Below are positions 45,326-57,342 of a stretch of 64,000 bases of DNA, in pieces. A program made the position numbers and the translations under genes. The stretch spans positions 5,704,001-5,768,000 of the forward strand of contig JANTQA010000026.1 of assembly GCA_027625915.1 (NCBI GenBank), written 5' to 3'. Position 1 is the stretch's first letter. Each line of letters opens with the position of its first letter. The notes under the pieces are model-generated. The model ran no database searches. It was not told where the DNA came from and was given only the letters and a program-made list of their open reading frames with translations. This DNA is from Anaeramoeba flamelloides (taxonomy: Eukaryota > Metamonada > Anaeramoebidae).

Positions 45326-47169
45326 AGTCTCTTTGTTTCTGAGATTGGAAAATAGAGCTTATTTCTGTTAGTTTAGAGGAGAAATTTGTTTTATTAATTC
45401 GATAAAAATTCACTACTTTTAACATATTTTTTTTCAACTTTGAGAATTTACAAAGAAGCTATTGTAATTTGTGCTCCAGATTAATATGTTAGGTAATTTT
45501 TTATTTATTTCGTGTTGGGTATATTTTTTATAAACTAAGAATCCAGATGAAATGAAAATAAATCCTGTATTTACTCCGTTTATTCGATAAATATGTGTTA
45601 GCTATTCAGAAATTCAAATTATTTTCAAAATAGGTAATTGTTTAAGTAAAATATTTATTTTGTAAAAGTGAGAACTTTTTGTCGTAAGAAGGTATTTCCA
45701 AAATGTTTTCGAAAACTGGTTACCTTTTTACATTTTTTCCGTTTTGGGTAATTTTTGTTGTTTGCTGGAACAAAGGTAATCTTTATCAATTTACGAAAGG
45801 GTTTATAGAGCCAGGTTTTGGTGGCTTACAATTATTGTTGCCAAAATATGGTGTGCAAAAAAGTTGCCAGTCGTATTTCCAAACAAAAAACGTACTTTTT
45901 TTTTATTATAGACCAAAACATTAAAAGATGGAAGAAACTGACAATAAACTCTAATTAAATATTGTATTGATTTTTGAGAATTCGATTATTTAAAAAAAAA
46001 TTCTAAAAGTAAAGTCGCAAAAGGGAATATTTTTTTCTAAAAAATAAATAATTTTTGAGAAATTTTTCACAATAAAAAAACAAAAAATATCAAAAAGTGA
46101 GAAAATTATGAATATTATTAAACAAATTGCATTCCTAATTTAAAATTTACTGAAGAAGATCAAAGAGTTTACTTTCAAAATTGAATTGTAATTTGGTCTA
46201 CTATTGGGTATTCAATTGGATGTTGTCTTGGAACAAGAAGTAAAAAAACAGATTGATATAAAAACGCTGATTATTGTCTTTGGCATACATTTTTTTATTC
46301 CGTTTATATATCAAATAACACACAAACGAAAATTTTTTTAAAGGAACAATTCTTGAATAAAAGACAAACAATTATTCTTTTGATTATTGTTGAAGGTAAA
46401 AAAAAAGAGATTATTTATAATTAGCACACTCTTTTTTTATATGTTCTTGGTTATTTTTTTTTGTTTCATATTTTTATTATTTTCTGTATTTAATGTTCTT
46501 GTGGTGTATTATAAAAATTACTATTATTGTATTGTCTCTTATTTCGTTTTTTTCCAAAATGATAATTCGAGTACTAATTTTCATAAGAAATAAATTTAAC
46601 TTGTAAAGCAACTTCATTTATCAACTTTAGAGAGTTGATTTATAATTTTTAAAAAAGTTCATTTTTTCCAATGAAATTTTCAGTCAAAAAGATCTGATCC
46701 TTTTTTTTTTTATTTTTTGTATTTAAAAAAAAAAAAAAAAATTTGTAAAAAATTTTAATTTTGAAGAAATCTTACTTTAAGTAATTTCAAATCGTTTATA
46801 TAAATAAATAACCTTGAACTTTTAATCTTATTTTAAAAAGATAATAAAATAAATTAAATATTGAATCCTTAAAGATCAGACAAAAAAATTGATTATATAT
46901 TTATTCACAAATATTTATTAAATTTCTTGAAAATTAAAAGATTAGGTAATATTCTTTTTTTGTTATTCAGAGTAAAAATAATTTACTTTTATCATTTAAA
47001 ATCAGTTATTAGATATTATTTATTATTTTTTTATATTATAATTAATAATCAATTTTATTTGTTTGAAAATCTAGAAATAATTTTATTTATTTAGAGAAAG
47101 GAGCAATTAAAGAAAATTTATCAAATAAAAAAAAGAGAAAAGAAAAATGATTAAAACATTAAAGTAAAA
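45326..47169. other. Intergenic region with weak coding-like pieces
   Basis: The plus frame at 45703-45924 (EPGFGGLQLLLPKYGVQ) and the frame near 46132-46410 (KFTEEDQRVYFQN..GYSIGCCLGTRSKK) look less random than their surroundings. The second is broken by two TGA codons. Neither is called as a gene. Confidence 0.3.
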
Positions 47170-47450
47170 AATAATATTATCATATTCATGACCAAATAGA
47201 AACTATCCACTTCCTAAATACACATGAGGGGTAAAAACCTGATAGAAAGATTATCAATTATAGATAAAAATTTCACAATCCGTGATTAATAATGGGTGTT
47301 CCACTGTCGTTAGGTTTTTTACTTATTTAAAAGAATAGAGTAAAGTCTTTGATCTTTCTCAATTCCTTTGAATTAAAAACAAACCTAGCCGTTACCTCTC
47401 ATAGTGGGGCAATAGGTACCTGAATTTATATATTTTTAAGTATTTTTTGT
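47170..47450. repeat. Dispersed repeat pair, copy 1
   Basis: Reverse-complement match to about 61310-61590. Shared blocks in order: GACCAAATAGAAA.TATCCAC, CACATG.GG, CCTGATAGAAA, GGTGTTCCACTGTCGTTA, AAAGAATAGAGTAAA, AGGTACC.GAATTTAT and TATTTTTTGTTTT. It contains one palindrome of the modular family. Confidence 0.6.
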
Positions 47451-47489
47451 TTTCGCTTTATTTTTATTATTTTTTCTTTATTACCTTAA

Positions 47490-47960
47490 GTTTTCTGACC
47501 ATAATATCTTTAATAAAAAATTCCCGAAAGAATGCAATAAATTTTGTAATTTTGATTAGTTGTGTTAAAAGATTTTTTGTGTATTTTTTCTAAGAATAAC
47601 TTTTTCGTATAGTTTCTTCTCTAGAATTTTTGAAAAATTTTTTTACACTTGATTCTGATAAATTTATACCTTCCACAATACCAAATGAAATGATTAATAT
47701 TTTCATATTATTGAGTACAATAAAAATATTTTTTACATTTTTCTTTTTTTTTAAATGTTTTTATTTCTGATTTATCTTTTAATACATATGAGTACCTATT
47801 TAGTCCATTTGTAAAAGTTCTAAAATTTGAGGAATGTGGTAATTGATTTAAATTTTAGATTATTTTTTTATTTAAAAATTAAATTTTTCATTTTTGATAA
47901 TTTTGTAGTATTCTTTTATTTTCCAACTTCATTGTTTTTCAAAATATTTTGATATTCATT
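47490..47960 (-). mobile_element. LINE 3' fragment, third copy
   Basis: Follows the order of blocks in the LINE tails at 16470 and 20040: CAAATGAAATGATTAATATTTTCATATT, TATTTAGTCCATTTGTAAAAG, and a terminal AAATTTTTCATTTTTGATAATTTTGTAGTATT. Very diverged, with no open frame. Confidence 0.4.
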
Positions 47961-49229
47961 TTTTATCTTTTTTTTCAAAAATCATTAAAATACTCTGTTT
48001 TCAAAATATTTATTTCATTATTATGTTAAAATCTATAAATAATAGAGAAATAATACTAACAGTCATTGATAAGATTAATCTTTGGGTTGTTACAGACAAC
48101 ACTAAAATAATGAAGAATGTAACAATAATTAAATTTATAAATAATCTTAGTAATAATATAACGACTTGAAGTAGATTTTTACTCTACTCAATGGTCTAAC
48201 TTACCTCTCAAAAATACTCTGACATAATTGCACCCTTTTCAGTGAAAAAAAAAACAATTTTAAACAAATTGAAAAAAAATCACTTGTATTATAAATCCTA
48301 AAATTAAAATAACAAAAAAAAAATTCATTGGATCATAATCATTGATAAATGTAATAAAAAGTAAAAAAAAAAAAATACTTTTAAATTCTCCACTTTTCAA
48401 AAATTCGATAAATAAAAAAAAATACTTTGTTTTTTTTAAAAAAATTAAAATTATTGTAAAGATCTCAAAGTATTACAAGATCTAAAAATCCTAATAAAAA
48501 AAATGAAATCCTTTAGTAGAAAAAATTAAAATAAAAAAAAAAAAAATCTGAGGATCTCAATGAAAAAAAATATAATGAACAAAAAAATGTTTCAGAGATT
48601 TTTATTCAGTAAAACAAAAAAAAAATATTAAAAAAAAAGATTAAAACTATACTTCTTTGAAAAATTAAAACTCAAAAGGAATTAAAAGTAAATATATTAC
48701 AAAAAAAACTAAAAAAAAAAATTGCATGGATTTTCAATTTCAAAAATCCAAATTAGAAAAAAAATTCTTAAGGCACTAATCTCTATTATTTTTTTTCTCA
48801 TAATTTAATAGATATTGGGAAATTTTTTTGCCAATTACTGAGATTTGAAAACCCCTCTTTATTTTCATAAATCAAACTTATTTCTGGATTAGGATTCCTT
48901 ATTTAAAAATTGGTCAAAAAAAAAAAAAAAATAGAGACTAGTCCTTTAACTGGTTTTTTCTTTCAAAATTTACAAATTTTTTCAATTTGGTAAAAAATTA
49001 ATTTATTTCAGTGTAAAACCAATTTTATTTGATTTTATCTGAAATACAGTTATTTTCAAACTCCAAAATTTGACTAATAAAAGGGTTTTATTATTCATTA
49101 CAATAAAATGGCACATTTTAAAATTTAAAAAAATATGAAATAAAAAACTTTGATACCTCACAAATTTCAAAGAGTGAAACTTTGAAACAAACCCAGTTGG
49201 TATTTTAATAGCATAATTTCAAACCCCAA
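47961..49229. other. AT-rich intergenic region
   Basis: Extreme A-rich stretch (48240-48720). No gene or element recognised. Confidence 0.4.
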
Positions 49230-49424
49230 TCAGTTCAACTTTTAATACACCAACTTTCAACCAAATTTAAGATGCAAAAAAAACCTCAAATTAAGGTACA
49301 AGATTCCAATTTTAACAAAATAATTTGTGTAAAAAAAAATTCCAAAAAATAATATTTAATTTAAAAAATTTTTTTATTCTTTCATTTCATTCAAAGTTTG
49401 TGTATGAAAGGTAGAAATTGTTGT
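49230..49424. mobile_element. CAGTCAG MITE, old copy
   Basis: Keeps CAGTTCAACTTTTAATACAC, CAACTTTCAACCAAATTTAAG and the inverse CAAAGTTTGTGTATGAAAGG, heavily diverged, ending near TTGTTGTAA. Confidence 0.55.
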
Positions 49425-50321
49425 AATTCAAAATTTTTAACATTGAAATTCAATAGTTGAAAAAAATAATCTTATTTAAGGGGGTAAGTACATTTTTCAT
49501 TTTTTGAGTGCCACCATTTATGTGAAACTGAATTATTCAAATCATTTCTTTAGCCAAATACATATGATATTTTCATAAATACTAAAGTGGAATATATCCT
49601 AGTATAAGATATTTTCATACCAACAAAAAAACGCAAATTAAAAAAATGAAAAAATTGATCAAAAAAAAATAAATAAAAATAATTTATTACTTGATCTTAT
49701 CTATAACATTTTACACAATTACTTATTCTTTATTTGGTTTTATTTTTAATTCTTTATGAAAAAAATTATGTTTTGAAAATATTTGATAAACAAATTACTT
49801 TTTATTTCTAAAGAATTTCCAAAATGAATTTAAAAATCCTATTTTCATTTATGTCATCTAATTCTAGTTTTAGTTCAGAAAATCAGAGATTTTTTTAATT
49901 CTTCTTGAGAGTGAGAGTTTATTGGGTAAATTTGTTAGATTTTATAATTATTTATATTTCATTAAAATGAGAACTCAAAAAAATTCTGAATCTGATTGAA
50001 ATTTGTTATTGAATTTTTCAATTATTTTGATTTGAATCTTTTGTAACTGTTTTTTGATGCCAATAATTTAACTCCCTTTATTTTAATTTTTGAAATAGTA
50101 TTCTTTGTTTTGGCTTTGTTTGATAAAAATATTTGAAAAAAGAATTTTGAAAGCAAATTTGTCACAAAAGGTTTTTTAAAATAATAAGAAATAGTAATGG
50201 GGCTAGAAATTCAAGGAAAAAAATAGTTTGTATTCAAACAAACTAAGAAGATAAAGAATAACCAATCTTCGAAAATAGGCTTTTATCTTTTTTTTTTTTT
50301 TCATTCTCAATTTCAACAAAT
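49425..50321. other. AT-rich intergenic region
   Basis: Nothing beyond homopolymer-rich sequence was recognised here. Confidence 0.4.
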
Positions 50322-50601
50322 TTATTTGGAATGGTGATCTTCCGCGTTTGGTCTTCTAAAAGAAAATTTTTGTTTCAAACGCACACCCTTTGGTGTATAT
50401 TTTTTTGGTTTACTGTTTGATTAATTTCAATCGTTCGTATAAACATATCTCTAGATCCAAAACCAAAAATTGAATCAAAAAAAAATGTTCAAAAAATTTG
50501 AAAAATTTAAGATTCAACTCTGAATTACTTTGGTTCTTTTTCTTTTTACAAATAGAGCGGTAGATGGTGTTTTGTTTCCAAAGTTTCAATATCTGGTGGT
50601 A
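50322..50601 (-). CDS. Possible gene, last two exons
   Basis: Exon A (50601-50550) reads PPDIETLETKHHLPLY between an AG and a GTAAAA donor. Exon B (50412-50322) reads KPKKYTPKGVRLKQKFSFRR then PNAEDHHSK and a TAA. Both have coding-like composition. The 137-bp intron joins them in phase 2 (TT+T gives Phe), so the junction reads HLPLYFKPKKYTP. Upstream, GTAAGT near 50660 and a TTTCTTCTAG acceptor hint at more small exons, but I cannot build a consistent start. Family not recognised. Confidence 0.35.
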
Positions 50602-50779
50602 CTCAAAAAATATTTTTCAGTAATGTTAACACAATTAAAATTTTTCAAAAGGGTAAAATGTACTTACACCCTTAATCAAATTCTAGAAGAAATACCATTA
50701 TTAGAACTCATTCACTAATTGATATGTTAACAATTGTTTATAAATTACAATACTCACAAAAAAATAAAAAAATAATAAT

Positions 50780-51190
50780 CAATACTAATAAATTATCTAT
50801 GTGTTAAAAATTTTGGAGAGGGTATAAAAAAAAAATGCATTGTTAAATTTGTTTAAATTCTTTTAGGAATATTGATCGATCAAATGGTTAGATAATATCA
50901 ACAAATTTTATTTGAATTCTTCTATTTGGAACAACCTAACTTTAACATAATATCAATTGTTTAAAAAAAATTTGATCGAACAAAACAAGTTAATTAAATT
51001 CAAAAAATGAAATGAAAAAAAAAAAAAAAAAAAAGATGAAAAAATGATTCTCATATTTTACAAAAATGAAAATTATTTCGAATTTGAATGAAATTGTATT
51101 AAGCTTAATTGTCTGGATCTTTTTAATTGTGTGAAAAATTTTGGATTTGGGTCTAGATAAACAATTTTCAAGCAATAAAAAAAAAATTAA
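50780..51190. repeat. Diverged dispersed repeat, copy B
   Basis: Counterpart of 15620-16060 in the same orientation, sharing GTGTTAAAAATTTTGGAGA, a GATCGATCAAATGGTTAG block and GAAATTGTATTAAGC followed by TCTTTTTAATTGTGTG. Class unknown. Confidence 0.35.
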
Positions 51191-51913
51191 AGATCTCATA
51201 CATATTTTGTTTGTCTTTTAAAAAAAAAAAAAGAAATCATTCTTCTAAATGGTTCCTCATATTCCATGTCCCGTTTATATTACTTTTAGAAACAATAACA
51301 GATTATTTGTTAAACTTGAAAGAATTTCGTTTAAGATTTCTTTTTGAAATATAAAAAATTAGGTTTTTTTTTTCGAAATTTTGGAATTTGGAAAAACCAT
51401 TTTGATAAAATTCTAATTCAAAATTGACTTGAAAAGGTTTCCAAACCCAAAATATCCCTACTACTATTTCTATTCAACTATTTTCAATTGTCATTATGTT
51501 TACTTTGAGTGTAACAATATATCTGATAAAATAATCTGGATAGAGCCTGTAGTGTTATCAAAAACAATTGATTTTAAAATGTTCTCTGTTTTATTCGAAA
51601 ATTATTTAAAATTTTTTGTATCAATAACAGTTTTTTTTTATTTTAATTCAAATCCTCAAAAATCTGATTTATTGTAATATTTTGACTTTCCTTTAATTGA
51701 AATACTTTTAAATTGTATTTATTGGCTAAATTGTTATATTTCGACCTAAAAAAAGAACATAACATATGAATAGTACTGAATTATTTTATTATTTATTTCA
51801 TTAAAAAATTTTTAATAAATTTTTAATTTTATATTTTTTTTTTTTTTATTTTAGTTTTTATTTAATTTTTCTTTTTTTCTTACTCTTACCAAAAACTTGT
51901 AATGTTGAATTGT
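51191..51913. other. AT-rich region after the RCC1-BTB relic
   Basis: The plus frame at 51429-51677 is Phe/Ile-rich (low complexity) and is not called as a gene. Confidence 0.35.
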
Positions 51914-54900
51914 TTAAAGCATCCTATATCTTACTTTTAAAAGCTTTAATTGCTCATCCAAAGTTGAATAATCATTTAGTTGATAAAATTCTTTTGTGTC
52001 CTCAAGCTGTGATATGACTAATTTAGGATTATTTACATTGCGAAAATCAAGTTCTTCAGTATAAAAAAATTTAATCAAAACTTGCAAGCATTCAAAAGAT
52101 TTTTCAGTATAATCTTGGACTTAGTTACTTCCTTTATCAAAATTTGTAAACATGTAACGAAATAACCCCGACCTGGCATATAATACAAATTTATGAACCT
52201 TGATGGATTTTACTTGCAAATTTAATTTTCTTAAACTGAGAGTTGTTTTCTTTTCATTTTCAATTTGAGTTTCAGTCTTGCTGTTTTCAGAAGACGAATC
52301 CGTATTAACACTAGACGTACCGCTATTAATATCTTTGTTATAACTATCACCGCCACGATCACTATAACTATCAGTATAACTATCACTATCATTATCAAGA
52401 TCGCTATCAATTATTAGTTCGATTTGCTTTTGTCATTATTACCCTTTTTTCCACTTGGATTTTTTTTTTCGTTTGCCTGATCGTTTTCTTTTTTCTTATT
52501 TTTTAATAATTTATTGTTATCATTTTTCAGTATTTTTTTATTCTTTTGAGAATTTTCTTCTTCTTCTTCATCATCATTATCATCATCATCAACTTCTTCT
52601 TCTTCTTCTTTGTTGTCCTCTTTTTCTTTTTCGTCATTGTCTAGGATTAAACTTTTTCCTTTTCCTTTTTCTTTTTCTTGTCCATTTTCTTTCTTATTTG
52701 AAATTTTTTCAGAACAATATTCAATTCTTAAAAAATCATCTTTTTCAATAATATTTAAATTCTTTGTTTGTGATGTGTAAGATAATTTTTCGTCGATTTT
52801 TTTTTTAATTTCCATGGTATTTTCAATGACTAGCCATTTGTCATTTTGTCTTTCTTCGTCAGGTTTTTGGAATACTATCTCAAAGTCTTTTGATTTATTG
52901 TCAAAGTACATCACCTGGAGTGTTTCCTGTACTGAAATTTCTGGTGGGAATTTTAATTCCAATTCTGTAAAAATAGCTTTTTGATTCTTATCAGAATGGG
53001 CAAAAGCTCCTGTGTAGATCCACTTTAAAAATTTATAAATTTCTTCGACTTTGTAATAACATATCACATTTTTAATTTTTTTTAATGTCTTTTTGGTTCT
53101 AAATTCAACAAATTTTTTATGACATTTTAAATTTAAAAGACCTTTTTTATAACCTTCAAAAATATTAAATTCAGAATCACAAAAACGTTGATTGTAATAA
53201 CAGTTTTCAAAATCTTTAGCAATAGAAGTATTAATTGGCTTGTATATAACAGTAACATTGTGCAGAAGATACGATTTTACTCCATAATCATCAGGTGTGA
53301 TCTTATTGTTTGGGATAATTATTTTTCTTGGCCATAATGAAACTTGAAAAGATATACATTTGCGTTTCCTACCCCAAACGTAAATTTCATTTCTGCTTGT
53401 TATCGCAATTGACTTATTGAAAGAGAGTGAAATTTGAATAATTTGTTTGTTTTTGAGAGTTGGAATTAATTTGAAACTATTTTTATTTCCCCTTCTTCTA
53501 ATTAAATCAGATTTCCCACAACTATACAATTTGTTCTTTTTAGTTAATATCAAAGAATGGTCCTTTGAAATCAGATCCAATATTTCATCATTATTGTGCT
53601 TTAGAAAATATAAATTGACTTTGTGGTTTGACGTTTTGTCTATTCCTAATTGACCGTAATAATTGGAACCATATGCATATAATTGGCCAAATTTGGAATA
53701 AAATATTGAATCCGAGCTTTTAGAACAAAAGACCTGATCAATATCTTTTTTGTGGAATCTTGGTAATTTGCTGCTGTTCCTATTTGCTAAATTTTGACAT
53801 CAAATTAAAAGTGCATCAAGTACAATAAGATCAACACTTAAGAGTTAAACAAAAAAGTTATGAAAACATTTTTCCAAGAAAACACACAATTGAAAAGTAT
53901 TTTGTTTATTTTTTTCAAACAAAGAGTAAACCGTTTAAAAATTATTCCAAACTCATTAAAAATTAATATTTGAATAAGAAAGACTTTTTCCAAGAAAATA
54001 CAGCCAATTGAAAAACATTCAATTTACCACAAGAAACGAAGGGTAAACACTGGGTTGAACAATAATCCAGAGTTTGAACATACTTATACACTATAAATAA
54101 AAAAACCTTCTTTTAAAATTAATTGCAAATTTCAAAAAGATTTTACTGCGTTTGAAATTGAAAAATGAACCAGTAATCTGATTGATACAAGACCACACTC
54201 AAATCCCAAAATTTCTTTAGAAGCTATTTTTCAGAAATGAAATTATTGTTTTTAAAAAATTTGATTACATTTTTCTCATTTTTCAAAAGTTTGAAATTCA
54301 ACATATTTTCAAATTATTTCAAAAAATAAAATTATTTTCTTTGAAAGAAGAAGATTGAAAATCTTATTCTCTTCCATTAAGGGAGTGTACAAAAATACAT
54401 TTTAAAAAGAAAAACTCGCAAAGTATTGGTTGAAACTCAAAGTTTTAAAACATCTACTTAAGTTCAAAAAAAAAATCTAAATAATTATTTTAAACTTGAA
54501 AAAAATTAAATTTCTTTATTCCAAAAATAACAGTTCAAATAAATTTTTTCAATTTGTTAAAACAAAAAAATATGTGAAAAACAAATTAAATTAAAAATTC
54601 TCACAAAATAATGTTAGTTATTGAATTAATAGATTTTAATATTTCCTCATAAATAGTTCTCTTATTTTTAGTAAAGTTTAAAATTAAAATTCAATTTTTC
54701 TTGTTTTAGAGTTCCACAGTAATTCGTACAAGCTCAAAATGCAACAATTTAATATTTCCTTTGAAAATTATAATTGGTAATGATTTTGGTTTTTCTTAAA
54801 TGTAAGATTTGTTCATAAATTTTTACTTTGATCAAAAATCATTTTGCTAATATTTACAATTTAAAAAACGAAAACAAATTTTTGACTGACCCAATTTTTT

Positions 54901-55648
54901 TAATTACCCAAATTATTTACAAATGGTTATAAAATAAATAACGGTTTTGGAAAAAAGGTGAAACTGGAAAAAAAGTGAAACACGGTTTTTAATTGGGAAC
55001 ATTACCTGAAAATTCAAAGTAAGATCAATGAAAAAAAGAATAAATAAATAAATAAAGACAAAATGAAGTATTCGCCACAATAACAGTTTTTTTAATAACT
55101 ATCTTTAGGTATGGGTTTTTCTTTGATTGATCAATTATTAAAAATTTGTTCAAAAAATTGACTATTTTTGAGATCTCCAAAACCACACTAACAATTTCGA
55201 TAAAACAAGTAGATTTAAATTGTATTTGTTGGGTTGATTGAAAATAATATAATGGATTATTATTTGAATTTAATTGGTTTCGTCTTTTTATTGATTTTAC
55301 TTTTTCATTTTCTGGTTTCTGTGATTCTATTAATGTTCCCAATTAAAAACCGTGTTGAACTTTTTTTCCACAACAGTAATGAAAAGTGTAAAAAAAATCT
55401 CAAAAATGTGCCTTAAGGGTCTAGTCATTTACCGTGAAAATGCATCACACTCAAGGGGTGACCTGAGACCAAAAAGGGTATTGTGAAATAGCCTTTCTTT
55501 TGGTTGACAAAATTTCAAATAACAAAAAAAAAAATTCAATTGGATCTCTTTGAAAAAAAATTCAACGAAGAAAAAGAGTTCTCAATTTCAAAAAATCAAA
55601 ATTGACAAAAAAAAATTCATCTTTTCTCATTTTCTTTTTCAAACGAGG

Positions 55649-56458
55649 TTAAGGATTATCTAAAATAAGGCCACTATTACCTTTAGAGGGATTAAAACAC
55701 GAGTGAAATGTTGTCTTTATTTCTTAGTATCCAGAAGAACTATCAAATTTCAGATTTTTAGGAATTGGTAATTTTGACAGATCAGATTCTCATTAGCAAA
55801 CCTATTACTAAAAACCATATCCCAACCATTTTTGTTCTAACTTTCAATTTTCAGAGGTAAAAATTGATTGTAAGACAATACTTCAATTAGAACGAACATG
55901 GTTGGGATATGATCATTAAATTTATCGAAATGCAAATTTTTCTTTGTAATTTTAAAAATAATTTAAAATCAAAAGGGGAAAAGTTAGAAGTGATTTTTTT
56001 TTTATTTGTCATTCATTTTCATTGTTTGTTTTTCTCAAAATGTGAAAAAAATTTTTTTTATTTTTTTATTTTTTCATCTTTTATTTTTTTATTTTTTCAT
56101 CTTTTATTTTTAGAATTTTTCTGATCTTTTTTTGTAAAAAATTTTTTATGTGAGCTTTTCTCTAAAAAAAACACTTTTTTGTTCGAAACGATGGAATTGA
56201 ATATCGTCAATTTGGCTTTAAAAGGAAAAAACAATTTCAATTTCATTTTTTTGAGGTTGCTAAAAATTAGCTGCGCTGAAAAAAATGACAAACGATTTTA
56301 AAAATCCAAAAAATGTTTTTGGGTTCGAAAAATTTCAAAAAATTCGCAAAAATTATCAATTTTGGGTTTCTGGTGAATTGAAAAAGATAAAGTGTCTAAA
56401 ACAGTGGTGCTTTAACCCCCCATATCCCAGAAATGGCCTTTCTTTAGATAGTCCTTAA
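55649..56458. mobile_element. Probable TIR element (~810 bp)
   Basis: The left end TTAAGGATTATCTAAAATAA then GGCCA, and the right end TGGCCTTTCTTTAGATAGTC then CTTAA, are inverted with some mismatches. Both ends are followed by GGGG/TTAA-like blocks. Inside, CATATCCCAACCAT (55818) and ATGGTTGGGATATG (55899) form a second inverted pair. No transposase. Confidence 0.5.
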
Positions 56459-56579
56459 ATTTCTTTAATTTAAAACAAATTGCTTTCTTGTATTTCGCAA
56501 TCAATTTAATTCGATTTAGTCTGATTTGTGGTTATTTTGTAACCCTCTAAATTTGACCAAGTAAGGAATATGTAATATT

Positions 56580-56956
56580 CTTACAGCCAATTTGTTCAAC
56601 TTGTGAATTTTTTCTTTCCTTTCGTAATATAACGTGAAACAAAAAAATTGTTTTTAGAATTTTTTTCTTTCATCGTGTTGTGACAAAAATTGTTTAAAGC
56701 AATTTTTTTCTTTCAAGTTAAACTTCATAATGAAAGAAAAATTCTCAAGTTGAATAGATTGGCTCTAATGGAGGTTTAGGTGCCTTTAAAAGCAAGAATT
56801 TTTGTAATGTTTCATTCTGAAACCTTACAAGTTGAAACGAAACAATTTTTGTTAGAACATGAAGAAAGAAAAAAAATGCTTTAAACATTTTTTTTGTTTC
56901 GGGTTAAATTACGAAAGGAAAGAAAAAATTCACAAGTTGAATAAATGGGCTGTAAG
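56580..56956. mobile_element. MITE with ~50-bp TIRs (CTTACAGCC family)
   Basis: The left end CTTACAGCCAATTTGTTCAA continues through CTTGTGAATTTTTTCTTTCC. The right end is the inverse with a few mismatches (..TTCAACTTGTGAAT as mirror, ending GGGCTGTAAG). 377 bp, no coding capacity. Confidence 0.7.
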
Positions 56957-57012
56957 ATAAAAATAACTCATTTGAAAATTGAAAAAATTGAAAAAAAAAG
57001 TCACCTAGATCT

Positions 57013-57120
57013 CAAAAAGCGCCAAAGAGTGACTCTTCAAAACGGACATAGTTGTTTTCAAAATTGTATATTCTAACCATTCTAATTGGAAATTGAGTGT
57101 CGATCTTTGGCGCTTTTTTC
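57013..57120. repeat. Hairpin with GCGCC arms
   Basis: AAAAAGCGCCAAAGAGTGAC near 57013 is mirrored by GAGTGTCGATCTTTGGCGCT near 57095-57115, imperfect. A small foldback in the 3.8-kb intron. Confidence 0.45.
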
Positions 57121-57269
57121 GAAAAATGTCCTCATCTTTGGTTGTTGATTTTTGGAGATCGATCATAAATCATAGGTTGGTTGGTTTTTGATTGGTGTTA
57201 GGTACTCAATAAACTTACTAAAAAGTGTTTTTCCATTTCAGAAAAAAAAATTTAACCGTAATGAACTTG

Positions 57270-57342
57270 ACCCTTAATTTGATATTTTTTTTGTTCTTTA
57301 AATTTGATTTGAAAGTTTGTGTTTTAAGAGTGGGCCTGACTG
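57270..57342. mobile_element. CAGTCAG MITE, right half only
   Basis: Reads CCTTAATTTGATATTTTTTT then GAAAGTTTGTGTTTTAAGAG and GGCCTGACTG|TA. The left half is missing. Confidence 0.5.
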
